From Maricaulis maris (lineage in GTDB: Bacteria > Pseudomonadota > Alphaproteobacteria > Caulobacterales > Maricaulaceae), in assembly GCF_003634045.1 (NCBI RefSeq), contig NZ_RBIM01000001.1:1-64000 (forward strand): a DNA stretch of 64,000 bases, given 5' to 3'. Positions 9,250-15,811 of this stretch are shown here, piece after piece. The position numbers and the translations under genes are program-made. The first letter of the stretch is position 1, and each line of letters opens with the position of its first letter. The notes beneath the pieces were generated by a model that searched no databases, had not been told where the DNA came from, and was given only the letters and a program-made list of their open reading frames with translations.

Positions 9250-9675
9250 CTAAACCTCGTTGAGGGCGTGATAGATCTGGAAAGATTGGAAGGCGTAGGG
9301 CCAGTCGGCGTCGCCATCGCGGCCGCTCGAAAACCCGCCCGCCGGCTGAATCCAGTGGATGAGGGCGCCGGCGACCGTCAGACGCTCGACATTGGTCAGC
9401 GCGCGCCGGCATTTGCGCCGCAGCGAATCCGCCTTTGAGGGCGTCGCGCCATAGGCGACCAGGTCAAAGCGTTGGGTGTCGTGCTGGACATTGCTGCCCT
9501 GGGCGCTGGACACGCCGCCCGATGGTCGGATGACTACGGCGGGGCGGGGCATGTGCCGGGCCTCATCTGGCGGCAGCTCGCCGCCGAACACGCGCGTGGT
9601 AAGAACGGCTGCCACCGGGGCATCCGCCTTCAAGACCGCCGTCACGGCGCCGATGATGTCCACGTCTTCAGCCAT
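9250..9675 (-). CDS. Phage tail completion/terminator protein (DUF3168-like)
   Basis: This 141-residue protein begins MAEDVDIIGAVTAVLKADAPV and contains the pattern of DUF3168-type tail terminator proteins: an N-terminal helix, a variable loop, then QRFDLVAYGATPSKADSLRRKCRRAL, and a C-terminal strand FQSFQIYHALNEV. Such proteins cap the tail tube at the head-proximal end. It abuts the tail tube gene. About 118 bases without an evident gene separate it from the upstream morphogenesis gene. Confidence 0.7.
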   Translation of the reverse strand: MAEDVDIIGAVTAVLKADAPVAAVLTTRVFGGELPPDEARHMPRPAVVIRPSGGVSSAQGSNVQHDTQRFDLVAYGATPSKADSLRRKCRRALTNVERLTVAGALIHWIQPAGGFSSGRDGDADWPYAFQSFQIYHALNEV

Positions 9676-9793
9676 GCCGCGAGACTAGGCATCAGTCACG
9701 GCCTGAAATATCGGCGCGGCTGCGCGGGCGAACTATATCGGGAAGGCCGGGCCACAATCTCTGGCGCGCGCCACCCGGTCAAGGGGCGACCAC

Positions 9794-10219
9794 CTAGAGG
9801 CGTTCATAGGCTTTGCGGATGTTGAGGGCGAGCTTGGGATATTCTGCGTCGGCCGCCGGGCGCAGATAGGGCCGCGCCGGGATCTTGACCTGACTGACTA
9901 GGCGCACGCTTCCATCGGACTGCGGGATGGTCAGGGCGGCACCATTCTTTGGCTTGATGATGCCGCCCAGCTCATGGATGCGGGCGTAGACGACATCCCG
10001 AACGCCCCAAGTGCCGCGCACGCCAGACTCTTCCCTGGCCGCGTAGTCGGTGATGTCGATGCCGCCTTCCAGCACACCGGTCCGGTTTTGCCAGGCATGG
10101 TTCAACTTGGCGCGCGCGGCCGCACTGCCCATCGTCTTGTTGACCCCGAGGATCTGCGCCTGGCGCATCTTCGACGTGACGGCATCGCCGAACCATTGCA
10201 GATCCTGGGAGGTCGCCAT
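9794..10219 (-). CDS. HK97 gp10 / Mu gpG-like virion morphogenesis protein
   Basis: This 141-residue protein ends with the signature of the neck protein family: RIHELGGIIKPKNGAAL followed by VKIPARPYLRPAADAEY. These proteins act at the head-tail junction. It lies two bases downstream of the methyltransferase stop and upstream of the tail terminator, which fits a head-tail completion role. Confidence 0.8.
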   Translation of the reverse strand: MATSQDLQWFGDAVTSKMRQAQILGVNKTMGSAAARAKLNHAWQNRTGVLEGGIDITDYAAREESGVRGTWGVRDVVYARIHELGGIIKPKNGAALTIPQSDGSVRLVSQVKIPARPYLRPAADAEYPKLALNIRKAYERL

Positions 10220-10221
10220 GC

Positions 10222-11028
10222 TTATCCTTTCGACTGGATGACCAGCTCGCCGGCCGGTCGGCCCGCGCCACCGGATATCGAATAGTTGACCGTCGCCGTC
10301 TCGATGTTGAAGCTAGCGAAGAGCGTGCGGATCTCCGGCCGGTCGTTGATCGACAGGATGAACCGGCCCTTGATTGACGCCAGCCGGTCGGCCAACTCGG
10401 CGAACTCGTCTCGCCCGAACATGCCGGCGCCATAATCCTCTTCATTCCCCCAGTACGGCGGGTCGAGATAGAAGAGTGTGTCGGCGCGATCATAGCGCTC
10501 GATCAACGCCTGCCAGGGCAGGTTCTCGATCACCACACCGGCCAGGCGTTCATGCACCTCCTCAAGCAATGGCGCGAGCGTGTTGAGGTTGAACCGGACA
10601 CCCCGGCCGACGCTCACGCCGAAATTTCGTCCGGCCACCTTGCCGCCGAAGGCCACCCGCTGGAGGTAGAGGAATCGCGCGGCCCGTTCCAGATCCGTGA
10701 GGGTCGCCGGGTCGCAGGCCTGGAGCCGTTCGAACTCACGTCGGCTGGTCACCTGAAAGCGCAGCGTGTCCATGAATTGCGGGTAGTGGCGCTGCAGGAT
10801 GCGAAACAGGTTGGCCACATCACCGGAGAAGTCGTTGATGACCTCACCGGCCGGCGCGCTCGTACGGCGCAGGAATATGCCGCCCATCCCCACAAACGGC
10901 TCGACATATGTCGCGTGAGGCGTCGCGGCGATCATGGCGCAGATCCGCTTGGCCAGGTTGCGCTTGCCGCCGATATAGGCGGACGGTGTTCGGGTCGGCC
11001 GTACCGGCCGCATACTGTCAGGTGTCAT
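10222..11028 (-). CDS. D12-class DNA adenine N6-methyltransferase (Dam-like)
   Basis: The protein has the ordered motifs of D12-class adenine methyltransferases: SAYIGGKRNLAKRI near the N-terminus, FVGMGGIFLR (SAM-binding motif I) and DPPYWG (catalytic motif IV). It would transfer methyl groups to adenine, probably to protect phage DNA from host restriction or adjust methylation-dependent control. The ATG at 11028 is chosen because GGAAGG lies six bases before it; an in-frame ATG at 11157 would add 43 residues unlike the family and has no ribosome binding site. The gene interrupts the head-tail connector operon, so it is probably a late acquisition. Confidence 0.9.
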   Translation of the reverse strand: MTPDSMRPVRPTRTPSAYIGGKRNLAKRICAMIAATPHATYVEPFVGMGGIFLRRTSAPAGEVINDFSGDVANLFRILQRHYPQFMDTLRFQVTSRREFERLQACDPATLTDLERAARFLYLQRVAFGGKVAGRNFGVSVGRGVRFNLNTLAPLLEEVHERLAGVVIENLPWQALIERYDRADTLFYLDPPYWGNEEDYGAGMFGRDEFAELADRLASIKGRFILSINDRPEIRTLFASFNIETATVNYSISGGAGRPAGELVIQSKG

Positions 11029-11175
11029 TCCAATCCTTCCGGAATCGTGAAAATCACCCTGCGCCCCGCAAGGGGCGGCGGATGAAGTATCTCCGGTGCT
11101 TGGTGGGGCGCTGACGCCAATCTGCAACCCCGCTGCCGAGACATTCGCCTCGGCCATCCGCTGACCAGTCTGCGC

Positions 11176-11364
11176 CTAGTCCATCCAGGCGAGCATCTCC
11201 TCTGACGTGCCCCAATCATCGGGGAAGCAGGCGAACTTGCGCTGGGGCGCGCCCTCGGCATTGACCAGGAACCGGTCGACCCAGTTGACCTCGGCTTCCG
11301 ACAGCTCGATGCAAATCGGTTGGTGGTCGCTGTCGAACCAGTCATCGCCGATCTTCACGCGCAT
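11176..11364 (-). CDS. Small phage protein of unknown function
   Basis: This 62-residue acidic protein begins MRVKIGDDWFDSDHQPICIELSE and ends DDWGTSEEMLAWMD. It is probably real because its ATG touches the last base of the upstream head-tail joining gene and the sequence has balanced composition. No motif is recognised. About 147 bases separate it from the methyltransferase start used here. Confidence 0.6.
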   Translation of the reverse strand: MRVKIGDDWFDSDHQPICIELSEAEVNWVDRFLVNAEGAPQRKFACFPDDWGTSEEMLAWMD

Positions 11365-11708
11365 CAGGCGACCCTCTTCAAGGCGGCTTCAAGGTGGGTG
11401 TGTTTGTGCTGGACCTGTCCTTCGACACGAAAGCGGCCGGCGAAGATCACGACGTCGCGCCGGTTGGTGATCCGGGCAATCTCGTCGCCCTCATTCACGT
11501 CGGCTCCCAGGGCGAACATGATGCGCATGTCCTCGATCAGGGCAGTCTTGTCGCCATCGACAACTTCGCGGGTTGAAGTTGACCAGGCCCAGCACCTCAC
11601 CGTGGCCAGCGCGATGAAGTCCGGCGCGACATCGTCGCCCCAGTCATCCTTGCCGACCGCCTGGTTGCGTTCGACATCGGCCAAATGCACGAGACGACCG
11701 GAAATCAT
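11364..11708 (-). CDS. Phage head-tail joining (head closure) protein
   Basis: This 114-residue protein starts MISGRLVHLADVERNQAVGKDDWG. The order 'R ... WGDD ... VRCWAWSTSTRE ... RIMFALGADVNEGDEI' resembles head closure/adaptor proteins of HK97-like phages, small beta-barrels that plug the portal after DNA packaging. Its position between the gp6-like connector and the gpG-like gene agrees. The family assignment rests on pattern and position. Confidence 0.6.
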   Translation of the reverse strand: MISGRLVHLADVERNQAVGKDDWGDDVAPDFIALATVRCWAWSTSTREVVDGDKTALIEDMRIMFALGADVNEGDEIARITNRRDVVIFAGRFRVEGQVQHKHTHLEAALKRVA

Positions 11709-11709
11709 G

Positions 11710-12039
11710 TCAGCTCTCCAGCCCGGCCAGCAGGCCGAGCATGTAGTTCATGACGTGCTCGCGGCTATTGCCGTCATCATCGAACAGCGACCCGCCCGAC
11801 TTCGTGCACAGATTGAGTACCTGCCATTCACCGCCGCACGGCAGGCAGAGGTCGTAATGGCGGGTAGTCGCGCTGGCCCCGAACAAAGGCCTGCGGCCAG
11901 CATGAACATGGACACGAACAATCCAGTCCCGGCCGGTCTTGTTGCGCAATTGCTGCAGCAGGCCGTTCGCGTCCTCATCGCCGTCGATCCGGCGTCCGGC
12001 AACGACCTTGTCTTCCGACAGATAAACAACCGCCGACAT
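11710..12039 (-). CDS. Hypothetical phage protein
   Basis: The start is placed at the ATG at 12039 (MSAVVYLSEDKVVAGRR) because it overlaps the stop of the upstream membrane protein as TGATG; an in-frame ATG 30 bases upstream is less likely. The 109-residue product contains RHYDLCLPCGGEWQVLNLC, with three cysteines, and ends in a hydrophobic MLGLLAGLES. No function is recognised. Its place in the connector block suggests a virion or assembly role. Confidence 0.6.
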   Translation of the reverse strand: MSAVVYLSEDKVVAGRRIDGDEDANGLLQQLRNKTGRDWIVRVHVHAGRRPLFGASATTRHYDLCLPCGGEWQVLNLCTKSGGSLFDDDGNSREHVMNYMLGLLAGLES

Positions 12040-12251
12040 CACCCACCCCGCATCGAAATCGGGAACCACGACAACAACCAGATTGCAGCGCCGATAATCA
12101 GGATCAGCGCTGCTAACGCTGAGGACAACGCATTGCCGATAAGCCGGCGCCCGCCTTCAGGGATTCGACGCCACAGCCAGTTCGGCAGGCCGGAGAGAAA
12201 GAGCCACAGGACAAGGAATGCGGCGCCCAGGATCAACAGGATCGGTAACAT
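12039..12251 (-). CDS. Small inner membrane protein with two transmembrane segments
   Basis: A protein of about 70 residues with an N-terminal hydrophobic helix (MLPILLILGAAFLVLWLFL), a basic loop (RRIPEGGRR) and a second hydrophobic helix (SALAALILIIGAAIWLL). The ATG at 12251 overlaps the stop of the preceding short frame (TGATG). Two-helix proteins of this size in phages can be holins, but this gene is far from the endolysin, so the role is open. Confidence 0.6.
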   Translation of the reverse strand: MLPILLILGAAFLVLWLFLSGLPNWLWRRIPEGGRRLIGNALSSALAALILIIGAAIWLLSWFPISMRGG

Positions 12252-12355
12252 CACGATCCGCCTTCACTGCGTCGGCCAAGCGTCAACAGCGCGATGGCGA
12301 GACCACAAGAGACGAAGGCCAGCAGGGCGACCAGAAAAAAGGAAAGCGGGTGCAT
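12251..12355 (-). CDS. Very short membrane peptide (34 residues)
   Basis: This short minus-strand frame encodes MHPLSFFLVALLAFVSCG followed by LAIALLTLGRRSEGGS. GAGG lies six bases before its ATG and its stop overlaps the next ATG as TGATG. The sequence is one hydrophobic helix with a cysteine and a basic tail, so it could be a membrane peptide or part of a lysis module. It is supported only by ribosome binding site, coupling and hydrophobic pattern. Confidence 0.45.
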   Translation of the reverse strand: MHPLSFFLVALLAFVSCGLAIALLTLGRRSEGGS

Positions 12356-12363
12356 CTTTTGCC

Positions 12364-12933
12364 TCAAGCCAGGAGAAAGCCGCCGCGCCGCTGCGCCAGG
12401 CTCTCAAGGATTTGCTCACGCTCGGTCGCAATATTGCCAGACAGCGTGAATGAGTGGTCGCCGGCGCGTTCCGACTTCAGCCCGCCACGATAGGACAGGT
12501 CGAGCTGGACCAGCTTGATCACCGCCTCGTCACGCGCGGCCGCTTCGCCGATCGGCGTGTAGGTGATCGTCACTAGTGGCGCCCAATGGCTGCGCCCGTT
12601 CGGGCCGCCGGTGAGGCGCTGCAAGGTTCGACCGCCGTGCAAAATGCGATAGTCCGTCGCGTCCAGCTCGATGTCGGTGGCCGCCAGCCCCGTATCGGCC
12701 GGATCCGACTCCGTGACGGTGATCGCCTCGCCGTCATCGATCGGACGCGCCAGGCGCAGCGTCTTGAGCGTGCGCGCCTCCGGATCAGTCGGGTCGGCCA
12801 TTTCAAGCGCGATCGGCCCGGCCGGACCGAAACGGGCGACAATCTCGGCCGTGACGCCGTCGATCATCGCCTGCAGCTCGGTATCCGACAGGTCCGACCC
12901 GGTGCGTTCTTTCACACGATCCAGAAGGGCCAT
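12364..12933 (-). CDS. Phage head-tail connector protein (gp6-like)
   Basis: A 189-residue protein beginning MALLDRVKERTGSDLSDTELQAMIDGVTAEI, the typical helical N-terminus of gp6/gp15-type connector proteins that form a ring below the portal. It lies two genes downstream of the major capsid gene, the normal place in HK97-like phages. The middle is beta-rich and the C-terminus is helical and Arg-rich. Function is inferred from fold pattern and gene order. Confidence 0.65.
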   Translation of the reverse strand: MALLDRVKERTGSDLSDTELQAMIDGVTAEIVARFGPAGPIALEMADPTDPEARTLKTLRLARPIDDGEAITVTESDPADTGLAATDIELDATDYRILHGGRTLQRLTGGPNGRSHWAPLVTITYTPIGEAAARDEAVIKLVQLDLSYRGGLKSERAGDHSFTLSGNIATEREQILESLAQRRGGFLLA

Positions 12934-12943
12934 TGAACCGTCC

Positions 12944-13456
12944 TCAGCCGGCGTTTTCGAGCTTGTTGATCTTCAGGCCACCCTGCGCACTGGCGGGCGG
13001 CTCATCAGGTGCGCCAGCCGCCACAATGGCTCGCGCTTGCGTCGTCCAGGACACCCAATCATTGGCGCTTGCGTTGGTTTCCAGCTCCGGCGGTGAGGCC
13101 GGGTCGATGGCTGCAAGGGCGCCGAAATTGTCGATACCGGCTGCGACGAGCGCCTTGGCCGTCGCCGCACCGACACCCTTCAGCTCGGTGAGATCGTCGA
13201 TCGCCGGGCCGCCAGACTTGTCCCCGTCCGGCTCCTTCGACTTGTCGCCGTCGGGCTTCTTGTCCTTGTTCGGGCGGACCGGGGCGGATTTGCCGCCCTG
13301 CCTACCCACAGCCCCGTCAACCAGGCCGAAGCGCTCGGCCGCGGAATCGGGGATTTCATCGTCCGGCGCGGCGTAGAGGAAGGCCGCATCCTTGTGGCCC
13401 TCGGCGACCAGGGCGTTTTTGGCGGCGGTCAAATACAGGCGTGCAGTGGCTTTCAT
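12944..13456 (-). CDS. Phage protein with helix-hairpin-helix domain
   Basis: This 170-residue protein has an N-terminal segment MKATARLYLTAAKNALVAEG, a charged low-complexity linker (KDKKPDGDKSKEPDGDKSGG, about residues 64-83), and a helix-hairpin-helix motif LTELKGVGAATAKALVAAGI (about residues 89-108). This motif usually binds DNA backbone non-specifically. A similar layout occurs in small proteins next to capsid genes in other phages. It may help organise DNA at the portal, but that is inference. Confidence 0.65.
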   Translation of the reverse strand: MKATARLYLTAAKNALVAEGHKDAAFLYAAPDDEIPDSAAERFGLVDGAVGRQGGKSAPVRPNKDKKPDGDKSKEPDGDKSGGPAIDDLTELKGVGAATAKALVAAGIDNFGALAAIDPASPPELETNASANDWVSWTTQARAIVAAGAPDEPPASAQGGLKINKLENAG

Positions 13457-13465
13457 GATCAGCTC

Positions 13466-13729
13466 CTATTCGCTCATCGCCCAAAGGACGTGCAGAAAGT
13501 CCCCGGTCGTGTCGGTGGTCGTATTCTCAACGACCCCGGCCTTGGTGGCGTGGATGGAAAACTCGGCGGTGCGGTCAGTGCGCGTTGGCGGCGAGCCGTC
13601 GACGATATGTTCAACCGACAGCAAAGTGTCGCCCGGCGTAAGATTGCCTTGGACCGCGTGTTCGCCAGCTGCGCCGCCAGGAATGAGGCAGCAGCCGGTT
13701 GGAACCGAAAATCCGGAAATGGTGGTCAT
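13466..13729 (-). CDS. Hypothetical phage head protein
   Basis: This 87-residue protein (MTTISGFSVPTGCCLIPGG onward) lies directly downstream of the major capsid gene. It is beta-rich with many Thr residues (VVENTTTDTTGDFLHVLW), which would suit a capsid decoration or stabilisation protein, but no family is recognised. A second ATG one codon upstream (13732) is equally possible. Confidence 0.5.
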   Translation of the reverse strand: MTTISGFSVPTGCCLIPGGAAGEHAVQGNLTPGDTLLSVEHIVDGSPPTRTDRTAEFSIHATKAGVVENTTTDTTGDFLHVLWAMSE

Positions 13730-13830
13730 CAAGCCCTCCCATGGGCAGGAGAATGGGGCGCGCCCTGAAGGCCTTGCGCCGGGAGCCTTGGCCGTACCGG
13801 ACGCCCCTCTCGCTGGGTATGAGGTGAAGC

Positions 13831-13852
13831 GGGCGCGACCGGGGTCGCGCCC
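13831..13852 (-). terminator. Hairpin just downstream of the capsid gene
   Basis: A perfect 10-bp inverted repeat GGGCGCGACC-GG-GGTCGCGCCC lies 15 bases past the capsid stop. No T-run follows on the minus strand, so it is more likely a partial attenuator or mRNA-stabilising hairpin that raises capsid over downstream expression than a full terminator. Confidence 0.55.
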
Positions 13853-13866
13853 GCCAGCAAGCCGGT

Positions 13867-15195
13867 CTAGAGGCCGGTGCAGGAGCAGAAGGCGGCGGGT
13901 CGGAAGAAGACGATGCCCATCCGCGTATCGGCCCGGATCGTCCGCTGACCCTTGGTGAACTGCGAGCCGACAAAGCCGACCTGGACGTCAACACCGCGCC
14001 GCTCGAAGAGCGAGACGAAAGCGGGGTTGAATGCCCCGACATAGCCCGTGCCGGCTGCATCGGCGTCGCACTGGACAACCGGCAGACCCCAAAGGCGTTC
14101 CGGCCCGGCTTCGCTCGGATTGCCCCAGATGTAGACGCCGTCGGCGGTGCGCATCAGACGCACGCCCTGCCAGTCAGTCGGGTTGATGACGTGATGGGTC
14201 GGGATCGCCCGGCCAGTGACGCGGATCTTGGTCATGGCCTTGTAGAAGACGTCCGGAACCGGATCGGCGCCCTTCGCCTGCGTCTGGATGCCGACGGTAT
14301 TCTTGAGGCCGCGCATGTTCGGCGTAGTGCCGTTGCCGACGAGGATCTGGCCGTCGAGCCGTTGACGGATGCCGAACACCAGGCGCGAGTTGATGTAGGA
14401 TTGCGACTGATCGACGTCCTCAAGCTGCTCGTCGGTGACCGGGATGCTCGTGCCGATCTTCACGATCGTGCCGTTCTTTTCGGTGAGAACGAACTCGGCC
14501 TCGCCATAGTCGCCACCCTCGGCCACCTCTGCAGCGCCGTGGTTACGGGTGGTTTCTTCCATGTACGGAATCGCCGCCTGACCCGTCCGGGCCATTGGGA
14601 CGATGTCCAGGAGCTGGACCGGACGCGTTGCTGCCTCGACAAAACCCGGCAGGCGGACGCTTTCCGGTGCCCAACCGGCCGACGTGGTCATCGCAGCCTT
14701 GGAGCCGATCGTGTTGATCGACAGACCCTTGGCCAGCATGTCGGACGGCAGATACTCGTCGAACTGCAGGGTAATGCCGTCCGGCGCGCCACGCTCGACC
14801 CAATCGCGATAGGCCTTCTCGTCCGAGACCATATCGCCCAGGGCCTTGAGCTGCTGGACAGCGGAGTCGGACCGGGCCTTGTCGCCGCCAGGCATTGGCA
14901 GGCCGCGCACCGCCTTTTCACGGTCCGAATGCGAAGAGGCCGCTTTCTCGGCCGCCTCCAGCGCCTCGACTGCGGTGGCCGCCTCGTCCAGCTCGGCATT
15001 CTTCTCATTGATGCGCTTGACGACGTCGATCGTCGAATGCGCTTTCGCGTCCATGCCAAGCGAGGCCTGAAGCGTCTCCTTGGCGACTTTCTGGAAGTCG
15101 TACTGACCATCGCTGGTCTTGGCTTCGGTGAAGACGGTGCCGAGCGACGCCTGAAGGGCGGCGAACTTGTCGCGGGCGGCAGTGAGGGTGGTCAT
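13867..15195 (-). CDS. HK97-type major capsid protein
   Basis: A 442-residue protein. The N-terminal ~120 residues are a charged, Ala/Glu-rich delta-like scaffold (LDEAATAVEALEAAEKAASS) probably removed by the adjacent protease. The rest carries HK97-fold segments: TSAGWAPESVRLPGFVEAAT, DIVPMARTGQAAIPYMEET (E-loop region), VGNGTTPNMRGLKN, and ending RADTRMGIVFFRPAAFC. GGGAG precedes the ATG. It lies downstream of the protease with an unusual ~620-bp gap between them. Capsid shells of this family are icosahedral. Confidence 0.92.
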   Translation of the reverse strand: MTTLTAARDKFAALQASLGTVFTEAKTSDGQYDFQKVAKETLQASLGMDAKAHSTIDVVKRINEKNAELDEAATAVEALEAAEKAASSHSDREKAVRGLPMPGGDKARSDSAVQQLKALGDMVSDEKAYRDWVERGAPDGITLQFDEYLPSDMLAKGLSINTIGSKAAMTTSAGWAPESVRLPGFVEAATRPVQLLDIVPMARTGQAAIPYMEETTRNHGAAEVAEGGDYGEAEFVLTEKNGTIVKIGTSIPVTDEQLEDVDQSQSYINSRLVFGIRQRLDGQILVGNGTTPNMRGLKNTVGIQTQAKGADPVPDVFYKAMTKIRVTGRAIPTHHVINPTDWQGVRLMRTADGVYIWGNPSEAGPERLWGLPVVQCDADAAGTGYVGAFNPAFVSLFERRGVDVQVGFVGSQFTKGQRTIRADTRMGIVFFRPAAFCSCTGL

Positions 15196-15636
15196 GGGTC
15201 AATACTCCCGTTGATTGGTCGCCGCAGCCCGCGCGGCCTGTCAGATAGCGGTGAATGACGGGTGCAGCCGGCGCGGCCCGTTCAGGTCGAGAGCAAAGCT
15301 ATTGGGAGGGGAGGTTCGGACCTATCCGCGCAGCCGCGCGGGGCAGTGAGCTGCCGAGATCCGGTGCCAACCGTTCTGGCCGATATTTACCGCGGAATCC
15401 AGCTTGCCGGCACGCCGAAGTGAATTCGCACCGACAAGGCGGCCCAAGATTGGCCCTAAATAGGCACTTTGAACGCGCTGGGCCGCGATTCAGGGCTTGG
15501 AATGTACCAGCGCCGCCGCACGGCCAGCCAAGGCGCTCTGTGCCCGCCAGAATCGCAGCGCGCAAAATGAAGGAAAGTCACGGGAGTATGGATCGGTGGC
15601 GGGGCGACGTCGGTGATCAACCTGGCGCCGCCCGCC
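15196..15636 (-). other. Non-coding spacer upstream of the capsid gene
   Basis: About 440 bases with no convincing gene in an otherwise tightly packed operon. The only visible structure is a 6-bp hairpin CCGCGC-AGCC-GCGCGG at 15326-15341 and the leader with GGGAG before the capsid ATG. A minus-strand frame at 15299-15565 is Arg/Pro/Gly-rich and not credible. The spacer may hold a capsid promoter or RNA element; no clear -35/-10 pair is visible. Confidence 0.5.
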
Positions 15637-15643
15637 AACCTCA

Positions 15644-15674
15644 AACCGCGCTCTACCAATTGAGCTACAGACAG
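15644..15674 (-). tRNA. tRNA 5' half (acceptor strand, D-arm, start of anticodon arm)
   Basis: Minus strand: acceptor strand CTGTCTG (15674-15668), TA, D-stem GCTC / GAGC around loop AATTGGTA (15665-15650), G26 and anticodon strand CGGTT (15648-15644), then TGAGGTT. No matching 3' half follows. Instead the acceptor strand pairs six of seven positions with CAGACAA at 15717-15711, which lies upstream in the transcript, and CGGTT pairs four of five with AACCC at 15744-15740. It is either the second piece of a permuted tRNA or a truncated remnant. Confidence 0.55.
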
Positions 15675-15709
15675 CGCCAAGGGACGCATGCGCCGGGGCA
15701 TGAAGCCGA

Positions 15710-15776
15710 CTTGTCTGACCGGGATCGAACCGGCGTCTCGGGTTCGCGGTGCTCTACCAGGCTGAGCTACCAATCG
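15710..15776 (-). tRNA. Chimaeric tRNA-like element without an anticodon loop
   Basis: Minus strand: CGATTGG (15776-15770), TA, D-arm GCTC-AGCCTGGTA-GAGC (15767-15751), A, CCGCG (15749-15745), immediately followed by AACCC (15744-15740), variable loop GAGAC, T-arm GCCGG-TTCGATC-CCGGT (15734-15718), acceptor strand CAGACAA and G (15717-15710). D and T arms are canonical, but its own acceptor strands do not pair, its anticodon strands do not pair and there is no loop. It therefore reads as the 5' half of one tRNA fused to the 3' half of another. Confidence 0.6.
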
Positions 15777-15811
15777 GGCGGGATTCGAACCCGCGCCCTC
15801 CGCGTCTCGAA
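15770..15811 (-). tRNA. tRNA 3' half (anticodon loop end, T-arm, acceptor strand)
   Basis: Minus strand: loop-like TTCGAGA (15811-15805), anticodon strand CGCGG (15804-15800), variable AGGGC, T-arm GCGGG-TTCGAAT-CCCGC (15794-15778), acceptor CCGATTG (15777-15771) and G. There is no 5' half upstream, because that sequence is the end of the protease gene, whose stop is at 15812. CGCGG pairs perfectly with CCGCG at 15749-15745. CCGATTG can pair with CGATTGG of the next element with two wobbles, but the two strands share the same bases. Confidence 0.55.

Larger units (their letters stand above)
15637..15811 (-). ncRNA. Cluster of permuted tRNA-like halves between protease and capsid genes
   Basis: Three tRNA-derived pieces lie head to tail in the order 3' half, chimaera, 5' half. 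Pairing between neighbours follows the order of a circularly permuted tRNA (3' half first, then 5' half). The second junction holds a 35-base spacer (15709-15675) with a 5-bp hairpin CATGC-CCCGGC-GCATG. The transcript is the same strand as the phage late genes. Known parallels are permuted tRNA genes in red algae and archaea and the permuted two-piece tmRNA of alphaproteobacteria. Function is unknown. Confidence 0.5.

Noticed and set aside
11029-11157. 43-residue N-terminal extension of the methyltransferase
   Set aside because: No ribosome binding site at 11157, composition unlike the family, and a good site before the internal ATG at 11028.
15299-15565. 88-codon minus-strand frame in the capsid upstream gap
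   Set aside because: Arg/Pro/Gly-rich composition, no ribosome binding site and no recognisable pattern.
15710-15776. A single functional tRNA
   Set aside because: D and T arms look right, but the acceptor strands CGATTGG and CAGACAA do not pair and the anticodon strands abut with no loop.
15637-15811. Permuted tmRNA gene of the alphaproteobacterial type
   Set aside because: No tag-peptide reading frame or pseudoknot-length sequence is present, and two T-arms plus two D-arms are found instead of one each.
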